A DNA stretch of 64,000 bases from Beijerinckiaceae bacterium (GTDB lineage Bacteria; Pseudomonadota; Alphaproteobacteria; Rhizobiales; Beijerinckiaceae), in the NCBI GenBank assembly GCA_947475995.1, contig CANJNI010000008.1, forward strand, positions 1 to 64,000, read 5' to 3'. Shown here one piece after another: positions 44,380-53,361 of the stretch. Under the pieces are notes generated by a model, which had not been told where the DNA came from, ran no database searches, and worked only from the letters and a program-made list of their open reading frames with translations. The stretch's first letter is position 1. Each line of letters begins with the position of its first letter. Both the position numbers and the translations under genes were made by a program.

Positions 44380-45141
44380 TTATTCTACTGCGCCGTGTGC
44401 GCCCGCCGATTTTGCGTAGGGATCGGAGATTCGCCCCTGCAACACCGCGATGCGTTTGATGAGTTCGGAAACGCCTTGCAGGAACAGGAGAATGAAGCCG
44501 ATCGGAATCAGAAAACGCGCCGGCCACGTGGGCATGCCGCCGGCGCTGGATGATTGCTCCCAGAAGCGCATGATCGGCTGCGCCAGGAGATACAGAACAT
44601 AAAAGTTGACCAGCAGCGCCGCAGCAAAGCCGATGCAGGCAGGCAGGAAAGCGCCCGACCTTGCCGACGGTGACTTCAGCCTGGGAAGCAGATGCGCTGC
44701 ATATGCGATGATGGCAAAGAACACGATCAGCGCGAGCAGAAATTCGGCTTGATCGCCGCTGAAGCCGCGGCCCGAACTGAAGGACTTCCAGGCGTTCGGC
44801 ACACCGAGCCAGATCAGCAGGCCTGCGAACGGCATCAGGAAAACGAGGTGGCCGATAATGTCGATGATGTGCCGCGTCTGTTTCGAAAGACGAGAGCTGA
44901 CAATGTCGATGCGAATGTGCTCGTTTTGCCGGAATGTGTAGGCGGCCCCGAGCAGGAATACGGCGCTGAACAGCACCCATTGCAGTTCAAGCCATGTGTT
45001 CGAACTCGTGTTGAACGCATAGCGAATGGTCGCGTTGATGCTGGAAACCAGGACCGCCGCCAGAATGGCCCAGCTCATGGCCCGGCCGATCTTCTCGTTG
45101 ACCGTATCAATCAAACGACTGAACGAAAGCAAACCCGACAT
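44380..45141 (-). CDS. TRAP transporter small permease (DctQ type)
   Basis: A 253-residue membrane protein. The core four-helix DctQ pattern shows in VSSINATIRYAFNTSSNTWLELQ (first 20 residues at ~33-52 diagnostic) with AYTFRQNEHIRIDI and a final hydrophobic pair. It is longer than usual through additional C-terminal membrane segments, paralleling the enlarged large permease. It is upstream of dctM in the same operon. Confidence 0.88.
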   Translation of the reverse strand: MSGLLSFSRLIDTVNEKIGRAMSWAILAAVLVSSINATIRYAFNTSSNTWLELQWVLFSAVFLLGAAYTFRQNEHIRIDIVSSRLSKQTRHIIDIIGHLVFLMPFAGLLIWLGVPNAWKSFSSGRGFSGDQAEFLLALIVFFAIIAYAAHLLPRLKSPSARSGAFLPACIGFAAALLVNFYVLYLLAQPIMRFWEQSSSAGGMPTWPARFLIPIGFILLFLQGVSELIKRIAVLQGRISDPYAKSAGAHGAVE

Positions 45142-45264
45142 CCGGCTTTCCCCTCCGCAACCTTCAAGCCGGCGGCCTTCGCATTCTGCGACGGGCTCAA
45201 GGCAGCTGCAGCATAGCCTTTTTTACCATTCTGCAACAACAGCAACCATCGGACGAAAGGTTGA

Positions 45265-46155
45265 TCATCGGGGGTTTTTCGGGGCTCCGCGCCGGGTGAT
45301 CGTGTAGAGCCCCGCAAGCACCACGATGACGATGCCGGTCCAGGACAGGAGATCGGGCGCGTAGCCCCAGATCACAAAGCTCGCGGTGAGCGTCAGGGGG
45401 ACTGAGACATACCGGAAGGGCGAAAGGACCGCGATATCGGCCACCCGATAGGCCCGGATGATGAAAAACTGTCCCAATGTCACCATCAGGGCGGCCCCGA
45501 CAATGATGGCGTATTCGCGCAGGTCCGGCGCGCGCCAGTCGTCGTTCAGCGCCAGAATTACGCCTGATGCGCCTCCGGCCAGCGTCGAAATGAAAGTAAT
45601 CGTCGTCGAGGAGACGTGCCGGGGGACGGACCTTGTGATGAGGTCGCGGCCGGCCGCCGCCATGGCGGCCGCCAGCAACAGAAGCATCGGCAGGTCGACG
45701 CCCGACACCGACGGCTTCACGATGAGCAGGATGCCGCCGAAACCGGCCAGAATCGCCAGCCAGCCGCCGAGACCGACAGCCTCCTTCCGGACGAGCGCCG
45801 CCCATGCGGTGAGGAAGATCGGAACGGTCTGGAGGACGGCGGTCGCTTCGCCCACGGACACGAATTTCAGGCCGTAGAGCCAGGTCAGCACCAGAATGAC
45901 TTCGCAGGTAGTGCGCCAAAGGATTTGCGGGTGCTGGATCACCGGCCGCAATTGCAGGTCGCCCGAGCGGCGCAAAAGCACCAGCAGCAGGGCGAGCGCA
46001 AAGAGGCTGCGAATGACCAGCACTTCCGGGACCGGCAGCGTCTCGGTCGCCATTTTCATCAGCGTGTCGCTGGTCGCGAAACTTCCCATTGCGGCGAGAG
46101 TGGCCACAATGCCGCGCCGGTTGGCGGGAGAAAGAAACTGCGACGTCGGAATCAA
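45265..46155 (-). CDS. EamA/DMT-family transporter
   Basis: A 296-residue protein of ten membrane segments formed by two EamA repeats, the second starting near residue 150. [12 protein letters not shown] and [20 protein letters not shown] mark the first; the second ends with [13 protein letters not shown]. Such exporters carry metabolites or amino acids out of the cell. The TTG start at 46155 overlaps the moaA stop (TTGA), so it is coupled to moaA, though a link to molybdenum is not evident. Confidence 0.87.
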   Translation of the reverse strand: MIPTSQFLSPANRRGIVATLAAMGSFATSDTLMKMATETLPVPEVLVIRSLFALALLLVLLRRSGDLQLRPVIQHPQILWRTTCEVILVLTWLYGLKFVSVGEATAVLQTVPIFLTAWAALVRKEAVGLGGWLAILAGFGGILLIVKPSVSGVDLPMLLLLAAAMAAAGRDLITRSVPRHVSSTTITFISTLAGGASGVILALNDDWRAPDLREYAIIVGAALMVTLGQFFIIRAYRVADIAVLSPFRYVSVPLTLTASFVIWGYAPDLLSWTGIVIVVLAGLYTITRRGAPKNPR

Positions 46156-47183
46156 CCGCCGGTGACGCTCATGTGGCGCGACACGGCGGGCTGCCGGGTG
46201 GTGCGGTCAATGATGAAATCGTGGCCCTTCGGCTTGCGCAGGATGGCTCGCTCGATCTCGGCCATGAGGGGGCCGTCGCTCTCGGAAGCGCGCAGCGCGC
46301 CGCGCAGATCCGCCGCGTCTTCCTGCCCGAGGCACATGTAAAGCGTGCCGGTGCAGGTGATGCGGACGCGGTTGCAGCTTTCACAGAAATTGTGTGTCAG
46401 CGGCGTGATGAAACCGAGGCGCCCGCCGGTTTCGCGCACGCGCACATAACGGGCCGGCCCGCCCGTCTGGTAGTCGATGTCGTCGAGATGGAACGTATCC
46501 ATCAGTTGAGCCTTCACGCGCGACAGCGGCAGATATTGATCGACCCGGTGGCCGTCGACTTCTCCCAGCGGCATGACTTCGATGAAGGTCAGGTCCATGC
46601 CGCGCCCGTGCGCCCAGCGGATCAGGGACTCGAATTCGTTCTCGTTGAAATCCTGCAGGGCGACGGCGTTGATCTTGATCGAGAGACCAGCCTTCTGGGC
46701 TGCGTCGATGCCGGCCAGCACTTTCGACAGGTCGCCCCAGCGAGTGATCTGACGGAACTTGTCGGCGTCCAGCGTATCCAGCGACACATTGATGCGCTTC
46801 ACGCCGCAATCGGCGAGTTCCTGCGCATGTTTGGAAAGTTGCGAGCCGTTGGTGGTGACGGTGAGTTCTTCCAGCGCGCCGCTTTCGAGATGCCGCGACA
46901 GGCTGCGGAAAAGGGTCATGATGTCGCGACGGACCAGCGGTTCGCCGCCGGTCACGCGGATCTTTTTCGTGCCGCGCGACACGAAGGCCGTGCAGAGCCG
47001 GTCCAGTTCCTCAAGCGTCAGCAGGTCGCGCTTGGGCAGGAAGTTCATGTCCTCCGACATGCAATAGACGCAGCGGAAGTCGCAGCGGTCCGTGACCGAG
47101 AGACGGATGTAGGAGATCTGCCGGCCGAACGGATCGACCAGAGGAGCCCCAGCCAGAAGTCCTGTTTCCGAGCGCTGTATCAT
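46152..47183 (-). CDS. moaA: GTP 3',8-cyclase MoaA
   Basis: Radical-SAM enzyme that turns GTP into 3',8-cyclo-GTP, the first step of molybdenum cofactor synthesis. Of 343 residues, C34, C38 and C41 in [10 protein letters not shown] hold the SAM cluster, RVTGGEPL binds SAM, and [11 protein letters not shown] with a further cysteine holds the second cluster. The protein ends in the conserved Gly-Gly tail. ATG 47183 is favoured over an upstream start at 47219. Its stop overlaps the EamA start. Confidence 0.95.
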   Translation of the reverse strand: MIQRSETGLLAGAPLVDPFGRQISYIRLSVTDRCDFRCVYCMSEDMNFLPKRDLLTLEELDRLCTAFVSRGTKKIRVTGGEPLVRRDIMTLFRSLSRHLESGALEELTVTTNGSQLSKHAQELADCGVKRINVSLDTLDADKFRQITRWGDLSKVLAGIDAAQKAGLSIKINAVALQDFNENEFESLIRWAHGRGMDLTFIEVMPLGEVDGHRVDQYLPLSRVKAQLMDTFHLDDIDYQTGGPARYVRVRETGGRLGFITPLTHNFCESCNRVRITCTGTLYMCLGQEDAADLRGALRASESDGPLMAEIERAILRKPKGHDFIIDRTTRQPAVSRHMSVTGG

Positions 47184-47231
47184 GCCGTATATACTGCCCT
47201 GAAGGCGCGTGGCTTTCAAGGGAAATGCAAA

Positions 47232-47594
47232 TTGGCAAGCGCAACTTCAGCATGGCCGACCGAGCTTCGCCTGCGCAATGAGGGGCGCGTGCTCCATGTG
47301 GCCTTCGACAATGGCGGCGCTTTCGACCTGACTGCCGAATATTTGCGGGTGGAAAGCCCGAGTGCGGAGGTGCAGGGGCATTCGCCGTCCGAGAAGAAGA
47401 CAATTCCGGGCAAACAGAATGTGGCGATCCGGGAAATCCACCCCACCGGCAATTATGCGGTCCGCCTGGTCTTCGACGACGGCCACAGCACCGGCATCTA
47501 CAGCTGGTCCTACCTGCACGAACTTGGCGAGCAGCACGGCCCGAAATGGCGGGATTACCTTGCCAAACTGAAGGCGGCCGGGTTGGCCCGCTAA
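47232..47594 (+). CDS. DUF971 family protein
   Basis: A ~120-residue cytosolic protein of the family that matches the N-terminal domain of gamma-butyrobetaine hydroxylase. [20 protein letters not shown] opens the domain and [12 protein letters not shown] closes it; function is unknown, with suggested links to iron-sulfur proteins. No ATG fits; TTG 47232 has aaggga eight bases upstream. The gene is divergent from moaA, about 48 bases apart. Confidence 0.82.
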   Translation: MASATSAWPTELRLRNEGRVLHVAFDNGGAFDLTAEYLRVESPSAEVQGHSPSEKKTIPGKQNVAIREIHPTGNYAVRLVFDDGHSTGIYSWSYLHELGEQHGPKWRDYLAKLKAAGLAR

Positions 47595-47623
47595 AAAAAG
47601 GCCGGAGCAAAGCCCCGGCCGTT
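47595..47623 (-). terminator. Terminator of the L,D-transpeptidase gene
   Basis: Read on the minus strand, the stem cggccggggc/gctccggcc with one mismatch is followed by seven T residues. It also sits right after the DUF971 stop and may stop both transcripts. Confidence 0.8.
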
Positions 47624-47645
47624 GATGGTTTTCGCTGTCGACGCC

Positions 47646-48233
47646 TTAGCGCAGGACAACGACCTTCGTGCCGACCTTCACGCGCTCGTAAAGATCCGTC
47701 ACGTCGTCATTGGTCATGCGGATACAGCCCGACGAAACAGCCTGACCGATGGTCTCGGGTTCGTTCGAGCCATGGATGCGGTAAAGCGACGATCCCAGAT
47801 ACATGGCGCGCGCGCCCAGCGGATTGTCCTCGCCGCCCGGCATGTAGCGCGGCAGGTCGGGACGGCGCTTCAGCATCTGCGCCGGGGGGCGCCAATCGGG
47901 CCATTCGCGCTTGTTCGAGATGGTCTTGGTCCCGGCCCATTCGAAGCCGGGGCGGCCAACGCCCACGCCGTAGCGCACGGCCTGCTTGCCGGGCAGCACG
48001 AAATACAGGCGACGTTCGGCGGTGTTCACCAGAATGGTGCCGGGCGCGTATTTGCCGTCGTAATCGACGATTTCGCGCGGTATCGAGGCGATCTGCGGAC
48101 GGCCCTCGACGAGATCGTCGTGCTGGAAGAAATAAGCGGGATGGTCGGCCGGGTTTTCGTAGGCCGCGACTGGAGCGGTGAGCGACAGTGCGCCGACCAC
48201 AGCGCCAGCAAGCGCAAGGAATTTGCTGAGCAT
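47646..48233 (-). CDS. L,D-transpeptidase (YkuD domain), exported
   Basis: A 195-residue periplasmic peptidoglycan cross-linker or protein-anchoring enzyme. A signal peptide ends near PVAA/YEN. The YkuD domain occupies ~65-195: ILVNTAERRLYFV at the start, and the active-site stretch HGSNEPETIGQAVSSGCIRM with catalytic Cys in SSGCIRM. ATG 48233 (MLSKFLALAG) is chosen because it starts the signal peptide. A terminator follows. Confidence 0.93.
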   Translation of the reverse strand: MLSKFLALAGAVVGALSLTAPVAAYENPADHPAYFFQHDDLVEGRPQIASIPREIVDYDGKYAPGTILVNTAERRLYFVLPGKQAVRYGVGVGRPGFEWAGTKTISNKREWPDWRPPAQMLKRRPDLPRYMPGGEDNPLGARAMYLGSSLYRIHGSNEPETIGQAVSSGCIRMTNDDVTDLYERVKVGTKVVVLR

Positions 48234-48351
48234 GGATGGACTTTCGTGAACCGGAAGGTTGGACGACTGCGACTCCGGCATGGCCGTCGCCGCAGCGGTG
48301 ACGCACCCTTAACACACGAGCGCCGCAAACGGCCACCGGTCACAGAAACGT

Positions 48352-48385
48352 GACATGCCGGCCCATGGGTCAGGACCGGCATGTC
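48352..48385. repeat. Perfect inverted repeat between L,D-transpeptidase and YeeE genes
   Basis: gacatgccgg (48352-48361) and ccggcatgtc (48376-48385) pair over 10 bases around a 14-base loop. T residues are few on either strand, so it may be a weak terminator for the YeeE-type gene or part of a promoter region for the transpeptidase. Confidence 0.5.
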
Positions 48386-48407
48386 TTTCAAAAAGCAGGC
48401 TTAGTTA

Positions 48408-49619
48408 TCAACAGGCGGTGAGCTTGCGCTCCACCGGCAGATCGAACAGCGGGCGCAGATAAATGCCCGCGTAGTTGCCGACGAGGCAGCAGACGATCCA
48501 GAGCCAGCCATGCAGGCTGCCGGAAGCGATACCGCTGAAGAACGCGCCGATGTTGCAGCCATAGGCGAGGCGCGCGCCGTAGCCCAGCATGATGCCGCCG
48601 ATGACCGAAGCTGCGACATGCTTGGCCGGGATGCGCCATTCCGGGTTGAACTTGTGGGCGAGACCGGCCGCCACAAGCGCGCCAAGCATGATGCCGATGT
48701 TCATCACGGAGGTGATGTCCGACAGGATGCTCGCGTTGAGCGCCCGCTGCAGGGCGGGGTTCTGCCACGACGGCCAGGTCTCGATCGCTACGCCGATGGA
48801 GGACAGGAACTTGCCGCCCCAAAGGCCGAAGGCCGCCGTCACGCCCCAGGGGCGTCCGGCCAGATAAAGCGTCAGGAAGTTCAAAAGCGCGAGGGCGACC
48901 GCGCCCCACATCAGGGCCCACGGACCCTGGAGCAGCGAGCGCCCGCCCTTGAAGATCGACACGACTTCGCCGTGGCGCTTCTTTTCGATCCGGGAAACGA
49001 CGATCCAGATGGCCGCGAAGACGGCGAGGTTGAGGGCCAGAGCCTGCTGCCAGCCGAAGGTCTTGATCAGCGAGGTCGGCGGGAAGCTCGGCATAGCCTG
49101 CCACCATTGGTTATGGGCAAGACCGATCAGCGAACCGACGATGAAGAAGGCCAGCGTGATGATCATCCGCACGCCGCCGCCGCCGACTGCGAAAAGCGTC
49201 CCGGACGCGCAACCGCCGCCCATCTGCATGCCCACGCCGAATATGAAGGCGCCGACCACGACTGACGTGCCGACCGGCGACACATTGCCGTTCACCGCCT
49301 GGCCGAAGAGGCTGCCGGTTCCAAGCGCCGGGAAAAACAGGATGCAGGCGAGGCCCAGCATCACCAGCACGCCGCGCACGCCGGCGCTTTGGCCATCGGC
49401 CAGCAGAACGCGGAAAGCCGAGGTGAAGCCGAAGGTCGCGTGATAAAGAACCAGACCAAGCGCAACGCCGGTGGCGAAAAGCGCCGTCAGATTGGCTGTC
49501 TGGGTGAAAAGGATCTGGACGCCCAGCGCCACGATGATGGCGCTGGCGATCGCGGTGACGCCGAACTGAGGCTTCGGAACCTGAAGGCTCGGACCGGAAT
49601 AGGAACTGGCTACGGACAT
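48408..49619 (-). CDS. YeeE/YedE (TsuA-type) thiosulfate/sulfur-compound permease
   Basis: A 403-residue inner-membrane protein with about nine to ten hydrophobic segments. Thiosulfate transporters of this family pass the ion along conserved cysteines; three are visible: C92, C137 in GGGCASGTLF and C355 in AYGCNIGAFF. It should import thiosulfate or a related sulfur compound. ATG 49619 (MSVASSYSG) has ccggagc upstream. An AT-rich palindrome lies about 60 bases before the start. Confidence 0.88.
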   Translation of the reverse strand: MSVASSYSGPSLQVPKPQFGVTAIASAIIVALGVQILFTQTANLTALFATGVALGLVLYHATFGFTSAFRVLLADGQSAGVRGVLVMLGLACILFFPALGTGSLFGQAVNGNVSPVGTSVVVGAFIFGVGMQMGGGCASGTLFAVGGGGVRMIITLAFFIVGSLIGLAHNQWWQAMPSFPPTSLIKTFGWQQALALNLAVFAAIWIVVSRIEKKRHGEVVSIFKGGRSLLQGPWALMWGAVALALLNFLTLYLAGRPWGVTAAFGLWGGKFLSSIGVAIETWPSWQNPALQRALNASILSDITSVMNIGIMLGALVAAGLAHKFNPEWRIPAKHVAASVIGGIMLGYGARLAYGCNIGAFFSGIASGSLHGWLWIVCCLVGNYAGIYLRPLFDLPVERKLTAC

Positions 49620-49660
49620 GGTATGCTCCGGGTTAATGGGCGCACCATAATCCACGCCTT

Positions 49661-49703
49661 CGTATAGTGCTAGAGCGTTAATTACATGATATAAATGTAA
49701 TTA
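49661..49703 (-). promoter_or_regulatory. AT-rich palindrome over a putative promoter of the YeeE-type gene
   Basis: taattacat (49679-49687) and atgtaatta (49695-49703) are perfect 9-bp arms with a 7-base spacer. On the minus strand a -10-like tatacg lies at 49666-49661, which places the -35 region (about 49684-49689) inside the palindrome. That is where a repressor site is expected. The arm also contains the stop codon of the small secreted gene. Confidence 0.55.
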
Positions 49704-49997
49704 CTGGTTCGGGACCCATTCCTTGATGTCGCGGCACTCATAGCCGGCCATGCAGGCCCGGTTGTCGCGCGTCGGGGTGAAGTACGGGATCGCGGTTTCG
49801 CCGCGCTGGCAGTATCCTTCGTTGGAGACCAGACGTTCGAACGTGTTGGGTCCGGTATCGACTACAGCGGCCCCTCGGCTCTGGATCATGGAGGCCGCCG
49901 CCCCGCAAGTCATGGTGTGCAGGGCAGGGCGCGAGGACTGGGCGAGTGCGGATGTGGCGAAGGCGCAGAGCGCCGCTGCAGCGATGACGACTTTCAT
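49701..49997 (-). CDS. Small secreted cysteine-containing protein
   Basis: A 98-residue exported protein with signal peptide ending SALA/QSS. The mature part has four cysteines (in TMTCGAA, GYCQRG, RACMAG and YECRD), likely two disulfides, and a TPTRDNRACMAGYECRD end. I recognise it as a conserved type in Hyphomicrobiales but know no function. It is just upstream of the YeeE-type gene on the same strand, with the palindrome between them. Confidence 0.7.
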   Translation of the reverse strand: MKVVIAAAALCAFATSALAQSSRPALHTMTCGAAASMIQSRGAAVVDTGPNTFERLVSNEGYCQRGETAIPYFTPTRDNRACMAGYECRDIKEWVPNQ

Positions 49998-50082
49998 GTG
50001 TGCCTCTTGATTGGTTGGCCCAGCCTAGCGCGGCGGGGCTGCAATGTCGCTCGGTCGCGCCATCACGAGAACGGGAGCGGCG

Positions 50083-50907
50083 TCACGATCCGTTGATTGA
50101 CAAAAGGCCGGACGACGCTTGCAGGGCGTCGCCGTCGCTGACGGCGCTTTCCGCCGAACTTTCCGAAAGGATGCGGGACCGCGCGCGCTCGCCTGTCTCC
50201 CGCACGCTCTTGTCGAGATGGGCCGCCCGGTTGATGACCTGCAAATTCGGCGCGCCCCAGAAGCCGAGCAGGTCCGGCCAGGCGTGATCGCCGCGTTCCC
50301 GCCAGACCTTGAAGAGCGGCTTGCGGTGATCGACCTCCGCGTCCTTCAGCAATCGCACGCCGGTGGCGATACATTTGTTCTTCTGAAGTCGCTTCAGGTG
50401 CCGGACATGATCGCTCGGCGCGGTCCACAGGTTCCATGCCGTCACGCAGCAGGAATGCCAGGCGGCGTTCTTGTTGCCCTCAGCCCCGACGCCCCACAGG
50501 TCAATGTGCCAGCCGAGTTTGTAAACCTTCTGGCCGCAGACGCAGCAATGGCCGGGGCCCAGCGCATATTTCTTTTCGCGAAAGGGTGCGGGCGGGGCGC
50601 GAAACGAGGTGGGCAGCCCGTCCTCCCTGTCTCCGCCCAGCCGCCATTCCCAACCTTCCGGCGCGCCGCTGCGCCGCGCCAGCGCGCGAGCGAGGCGATC
50701 CGCCCTCACCGGATGATGTCGCCAGTAGGATTCGACGCAGAGGCGTGGAGTCGGCGGTATTAATGCCTTGCGCCTGGCGTGTTGCAGCACTTCGGGCGGG
50801 AAAATCTTCGGCAGCGATTTTTCGAGCCGCGCGAGCGACTTTTCGTTGCGGGCGGCCCGGAAGGTTGATGTCTGCAGAGCCAAGGCGGCCTCGGTATGGC
50901 GAATCAA
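50083..50907 (-). CDS. HNH-type endonuclease-like protein
   Basis: A 274-residue protein. The C-terminal half has an HNH-like core: EVDHRKPLFKVW (D193, H194), GAPNLQVINRAAHLDK (N221, H230), preceded by paired cysteines (C122/C124 and C153/C154) that could bind a structural zinc. The N-terminal ~115 residues are helical and basic and match nothing I know. No toxin, immunity or methylase gene is adjacent. It is divergent from the beta-helix gene. Confidence 0.7.
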   Translation of the reverse strand: MIRHTEAALALQTSTFRAARNEKSLARLEKSLPKIFPPEVLQHARRKALIPPTPRLCVESYWRHHPVRADRLARALARRSGAPEGWEWRLGGDREDGLPTSFRAPPAPFREKKYALGPGHCCVCGQKVYKLGWHIDLWGVGAEGNKNAAWHSCCVTAWNLWTAPSDHVRHLKRLQKNKCIATGVRLLKDAEVDHRKPLFKVWRERGDHAWPDLLGFWGAPNLQVINRAAHLDKSVRETGERARSRILSESSAESAVSDGDALQASSGLLSINGS

Positions 50908-50977
50908 TCAGGATGCTGGACTTATCGTGCCCCGAAAGCCTTTAGGAAAACTGCCTGACGTTGCGAAGGAGGGCTGC

Positions 50978-51592
50978 ATGTCGGTGACCGCTTACATGAA
51001 TGATTGTCGCCGCCGGCAGGGGTTGCTTACGCTCGATGAAATTCTGGCGCTCGCCGAGCGCGGCAACGTGATCTACGATCCGCATTCGCTACTCGTGTCC
51101 CGCCGGGCGATCATCGGTCGGCACAATGTGTTTTTCCCGAATGTGACGCTGTTCTGCGGCGAAACCCAAAACCTGAGCATCGGCGACCGCAACATATTTC
51201 ATGCGATGACCCTGATGGACGCCGCAGATGGACCCATTGCGGTCGGCTCGGACAACCAGTTCGGCGAAGGCGGATTGACGGTCCGATGCAACCGGCCCGG
51301 CGCGGCGGTCGAAATTGGCGATGGTGGCCGCTACATGGGCGGCGCATCTGTTTTCGGCCGGACCGCGCTGGGCTCCGGCAGCCAGTTGCTCGGGCAGATC
51401 GCCGTCGATTCTTGCCGTCTGGAAGCAGGCGACAGCTTTCGCTCGCCGGACCCGGATGCGCGCGCCGGTCTGCTGAAAGGCTGGGGCTCCGCGCGCGGCC
51501 TCAGCGTCCCGCGCGGCAGCGTGATCGCCGGAAACGGCCGTTTTGACGCGGCGGGTCTTGAACGCCAGTCGGCCTACCATCCGAAGGCTTGA
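50978..51592 (+). CDS. Left-handed beta-helix (hexapeptide-repeat-like) protein
   Basis: A 204-residue soluble protein. After a ~25-residue helical start (MNDCRRRQGLLTLDEILALA), repeating six-residue steps with V/I/F at every sixth site (for example IGRHNVFFPNVTLF, IGDRNIFH, VGSDNQFGEGG, IGDGGRYMGG) predict a parallel beta-helix like acyltransferases or gamma carbonic anhydrases. No catalytic histidine pattern is convincing. gaaggaggg before ATG 50978 fixes the start. Confidence 0.6.
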   Translation: MSVTAYMNDCRRRQGLLTLDEILALAERGNVIYDPHSLLVSRRAIIGRHNVFFPNVTLFCGETQNLSIGDRNIFHAMTLMDAADGPIAVGSDNQFGEGGLTVRCNRPGAAVEIGDGGRYMGGASVFGRTALGSGSQLLGQIAVDSCRLEAGDSFRSPDPDARAGLLKGWGSARGLSVPRGSVIAGNGRFDAAGLERQSAYHPKA

Positions 51593-51657
51593 CCCGTCGC
51601 ATTGACGGGGCGGCCCGGGCGCAGCAGTTTGCCGCTCGCAACTTTCAGGAGACGTCC

Positions 51658-52038
51658 ATGCCCCATATCGTGATCGAATATTCCCACGGCGCGGAGGCCG
51701 ACGTCGATATCGAGATGCTGGCGCAATCGCTTCACGAGACAGCGACGAAGTCGGGCGTCTTTCCGGTCGGGGCGGTGCGGACGATGGCGCGGCCCTGCAC
51801 GGTTTCGTATGTGGGCGACGGGGCGCACAACAACGCCTTCATTAACGTCAGCGTACGGATCGGGCCGGGGCGTCCGCTCGAACTGCGGCAGAAGCTGACC
51901 AAGATGTTCTTCGACGCAGCAGCTGCGCATACCGAAAGCTTGTTCGACAAGCGGCCTGCGGGGTTGCAACTGGAAGTTTCCGAACATGATCCGGCGGTGA
52001 CGCTGAGCCGGAACACGATGATTCCGGCGGCGAAGTAG
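51658..52038 (+). CDS. 5-carboxymethyl-2-hydroxymuconate isomerase family protein
   Basis: A 126-residue tautomerase-superfamily enzyme. After Met removal, Pro1 (in MPHIVIEYSH) is the catalytic base; VGAVRTMARPC and FINVSVRIGPGR match the HpaF/CHMI family, which acts in the homoprotocatechuate meta-cleavage route. No other hpa genes are here, so a role in another aromatic route is possible. caggagacgtcc precedes the ATG. It follows the beta-helix gene by 65 bases. Confidence 0.82.
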   Translation: MPHIVIEYSHGAEADVDIEMLAQSLHETATKSGVFPVGAVRTMARPCTVSYVGDGAHNNAFINVSVRIGPGRPLELRQKLTKMFFDAAAAHTESLFDKRPAGLQLEVSEHDPAVTLSRNTMIPAAK

Positions 52039-52056
52039 GGGACCTGCCTCAAAACG

Positions 52057-52083
52057 CAAAACGCCCGGCGCAAGGCCGGGCGT
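52057..52083 (-). terminator. Terminator of the ACMSD-like amidohydrolase gene
   Basis: Perfect 9-bp stem acgcccggc/gccgggcgt with a 5-base loop; on the minus strand it is followed by gttttg. It lies between convergent genes and may serve both. Confidence 0.75.
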
Positions 52084-52106
52084 CAAACTCTCAAAACCGC
52101 AAAAAC

Positions 52107-53120
52107 TTACTTGATGCCCAGCAGGCCCTGCGCGTTCTTGTAGTTGATCTTCTCGCGATCTTCCTGCGTCAGGTCGAGCGACTCGAGGATCTTGATCGTG
52201 TCGCGGATGTAGCCGGGACCCTTCTCGGGATCGAACGGGCAGTCGGACGCGAACAGCACGCGATCGGCGCCGTAGAAGGACAGGCCGCACTTGGTGGCGG
52301 CTTCCGAACCGAACACCGCGCTGTCGGCGTAGAAGTCCTTGAAGTAGTCGAGTGGACGCTTCTTCATGCTCTTGAGCAGGGACTTGTAGTCCTCGTCCGT
52401 CGTGCGGTTGCCGAGCTGATCCCAGCCGGGGCCGACTCGGCCTTCGAAATACGGAACCATCGCGCCCAGATGATGCGCCAGAACCTTCAGGTCCGGGTAC
52501 TTGTCCATCACGCCGCCGAACACCAGACGCGCCATGGCGGTCGAGGTCTCGTAGGGCCAGCCGAAAGTCCACCAGATTTCGTACTTCGACTTCTTCTCGC
52601 CCGGGTAGTCGGGCATCGAGGCCGTGCGCGAGGGGTGCAGGAACACCGGCTTGTTGTGCTTCTCGGCAATCTCGAACAGCGGCAGGAATTCTTCCTCGTC
52701 GAGCGGCTTGCCGTTGATGTTGGTATGCACCTGGATGCCGTTCGCGCCGTTCTTGATGGCGCGTTCCAGCTCCTTGGCGAAATTTGGGGAGTTCATCGGC
52801 AGGCTGGCGAGCCAGCCGCAGAAATAATCCGGGTTCTTGGCGACGAGTTCGGCCATGCCGTCATTGCCGAGCTTGGCGAATTCCTCAACGGCCGCGCCTT
52901 CCCCCAGGGCTTCCAGCGGCGGCATGCCGAGCGAGATCACCTGCTGGTAATTCTTTTGCTTGCGGAACATGTCGACCACTTCCTTGCGGCGGTCGAGGTC
53001 GTAGATGGCCGGGATGCCGCGCATGCGGGCGCCGATATCGGCGGACGCGCCGGGGGTGGCGAGCATCTTGTCCCAGAGGCCCTGCGGGAAAAAATGGTTG
53101 AAACAGTCGATGTAACGCAT
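52107..53120 (-). CDS. Amidohydrolase family protein, ACMSD/resorcylate decarboxylase-like
   Basis: A 337-residue TIM-barrel metal enzyme. VFLHPSRTAS, LAHHLGAMVPYFEGR and FASDCPFDPEKG are the histidine and aspartate metal motifs of the ACMSD-type decarboxylases/hydrolases of aromatic acids. The N-terminal metal motif is unusual: CFNHFFP instead of the HxH form. So it may be a decarboxylase or a C-C/C-N hydrolase of unknown substrate. It is divergent from the cupin operon, with 241 bases between the starts. Confidence 0.85.
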   Translation of the reverse strand: MRYIDCFNHFFPQGLWDKMLATPGASADIGARMRGIPAIYDLDRRKEVVDMFRKQKNYQQVISLGMPPLEALGEGAAVEEFAKLGNDGMAELVAKNPDYFCGWLASLPMNSPNFAKELERAIKNGANGIQVHTNINGKPLDEEEFLPLFEIAEKHNKPVFLHPSRTASMPDYPGEKKSKYEIWWTFGWPYETSTAMARLVFGGVMDKYPDLKVLAHHLGAMVPYFEGRVGPGWDQLGNRTTDEDYKSLLKSMKKRPLDYFKDFYADSAVFGSEAATKCGLSFYGADRVLFASDCPFDPEKGPGYIRDTIKILESLDLTQEDREKINYKNAQGLLGIK

Positions 53121-53361
53121 CTGGGCTGGTCCCTCCGGGGATGTACTGTCCTAGGTGGCAGGATTTCAGCGGGACACATAGCGGGGTTCGAACCGGGCTC
53201 AAAGCGGAAATTCAGGGCTCCCGCCAATTGCAATCCGGGGGGCGCGCCGCTATCTCCGGCCCGAACGCGCCCGCATGACATTGTCCGGCGGGCTGTGTAG
53301 AACCTTGCGAGGAAACCGGCGTGGGCGGCTGCCCGCGCGCGAGCCATCAGGAGCCTGTCGA

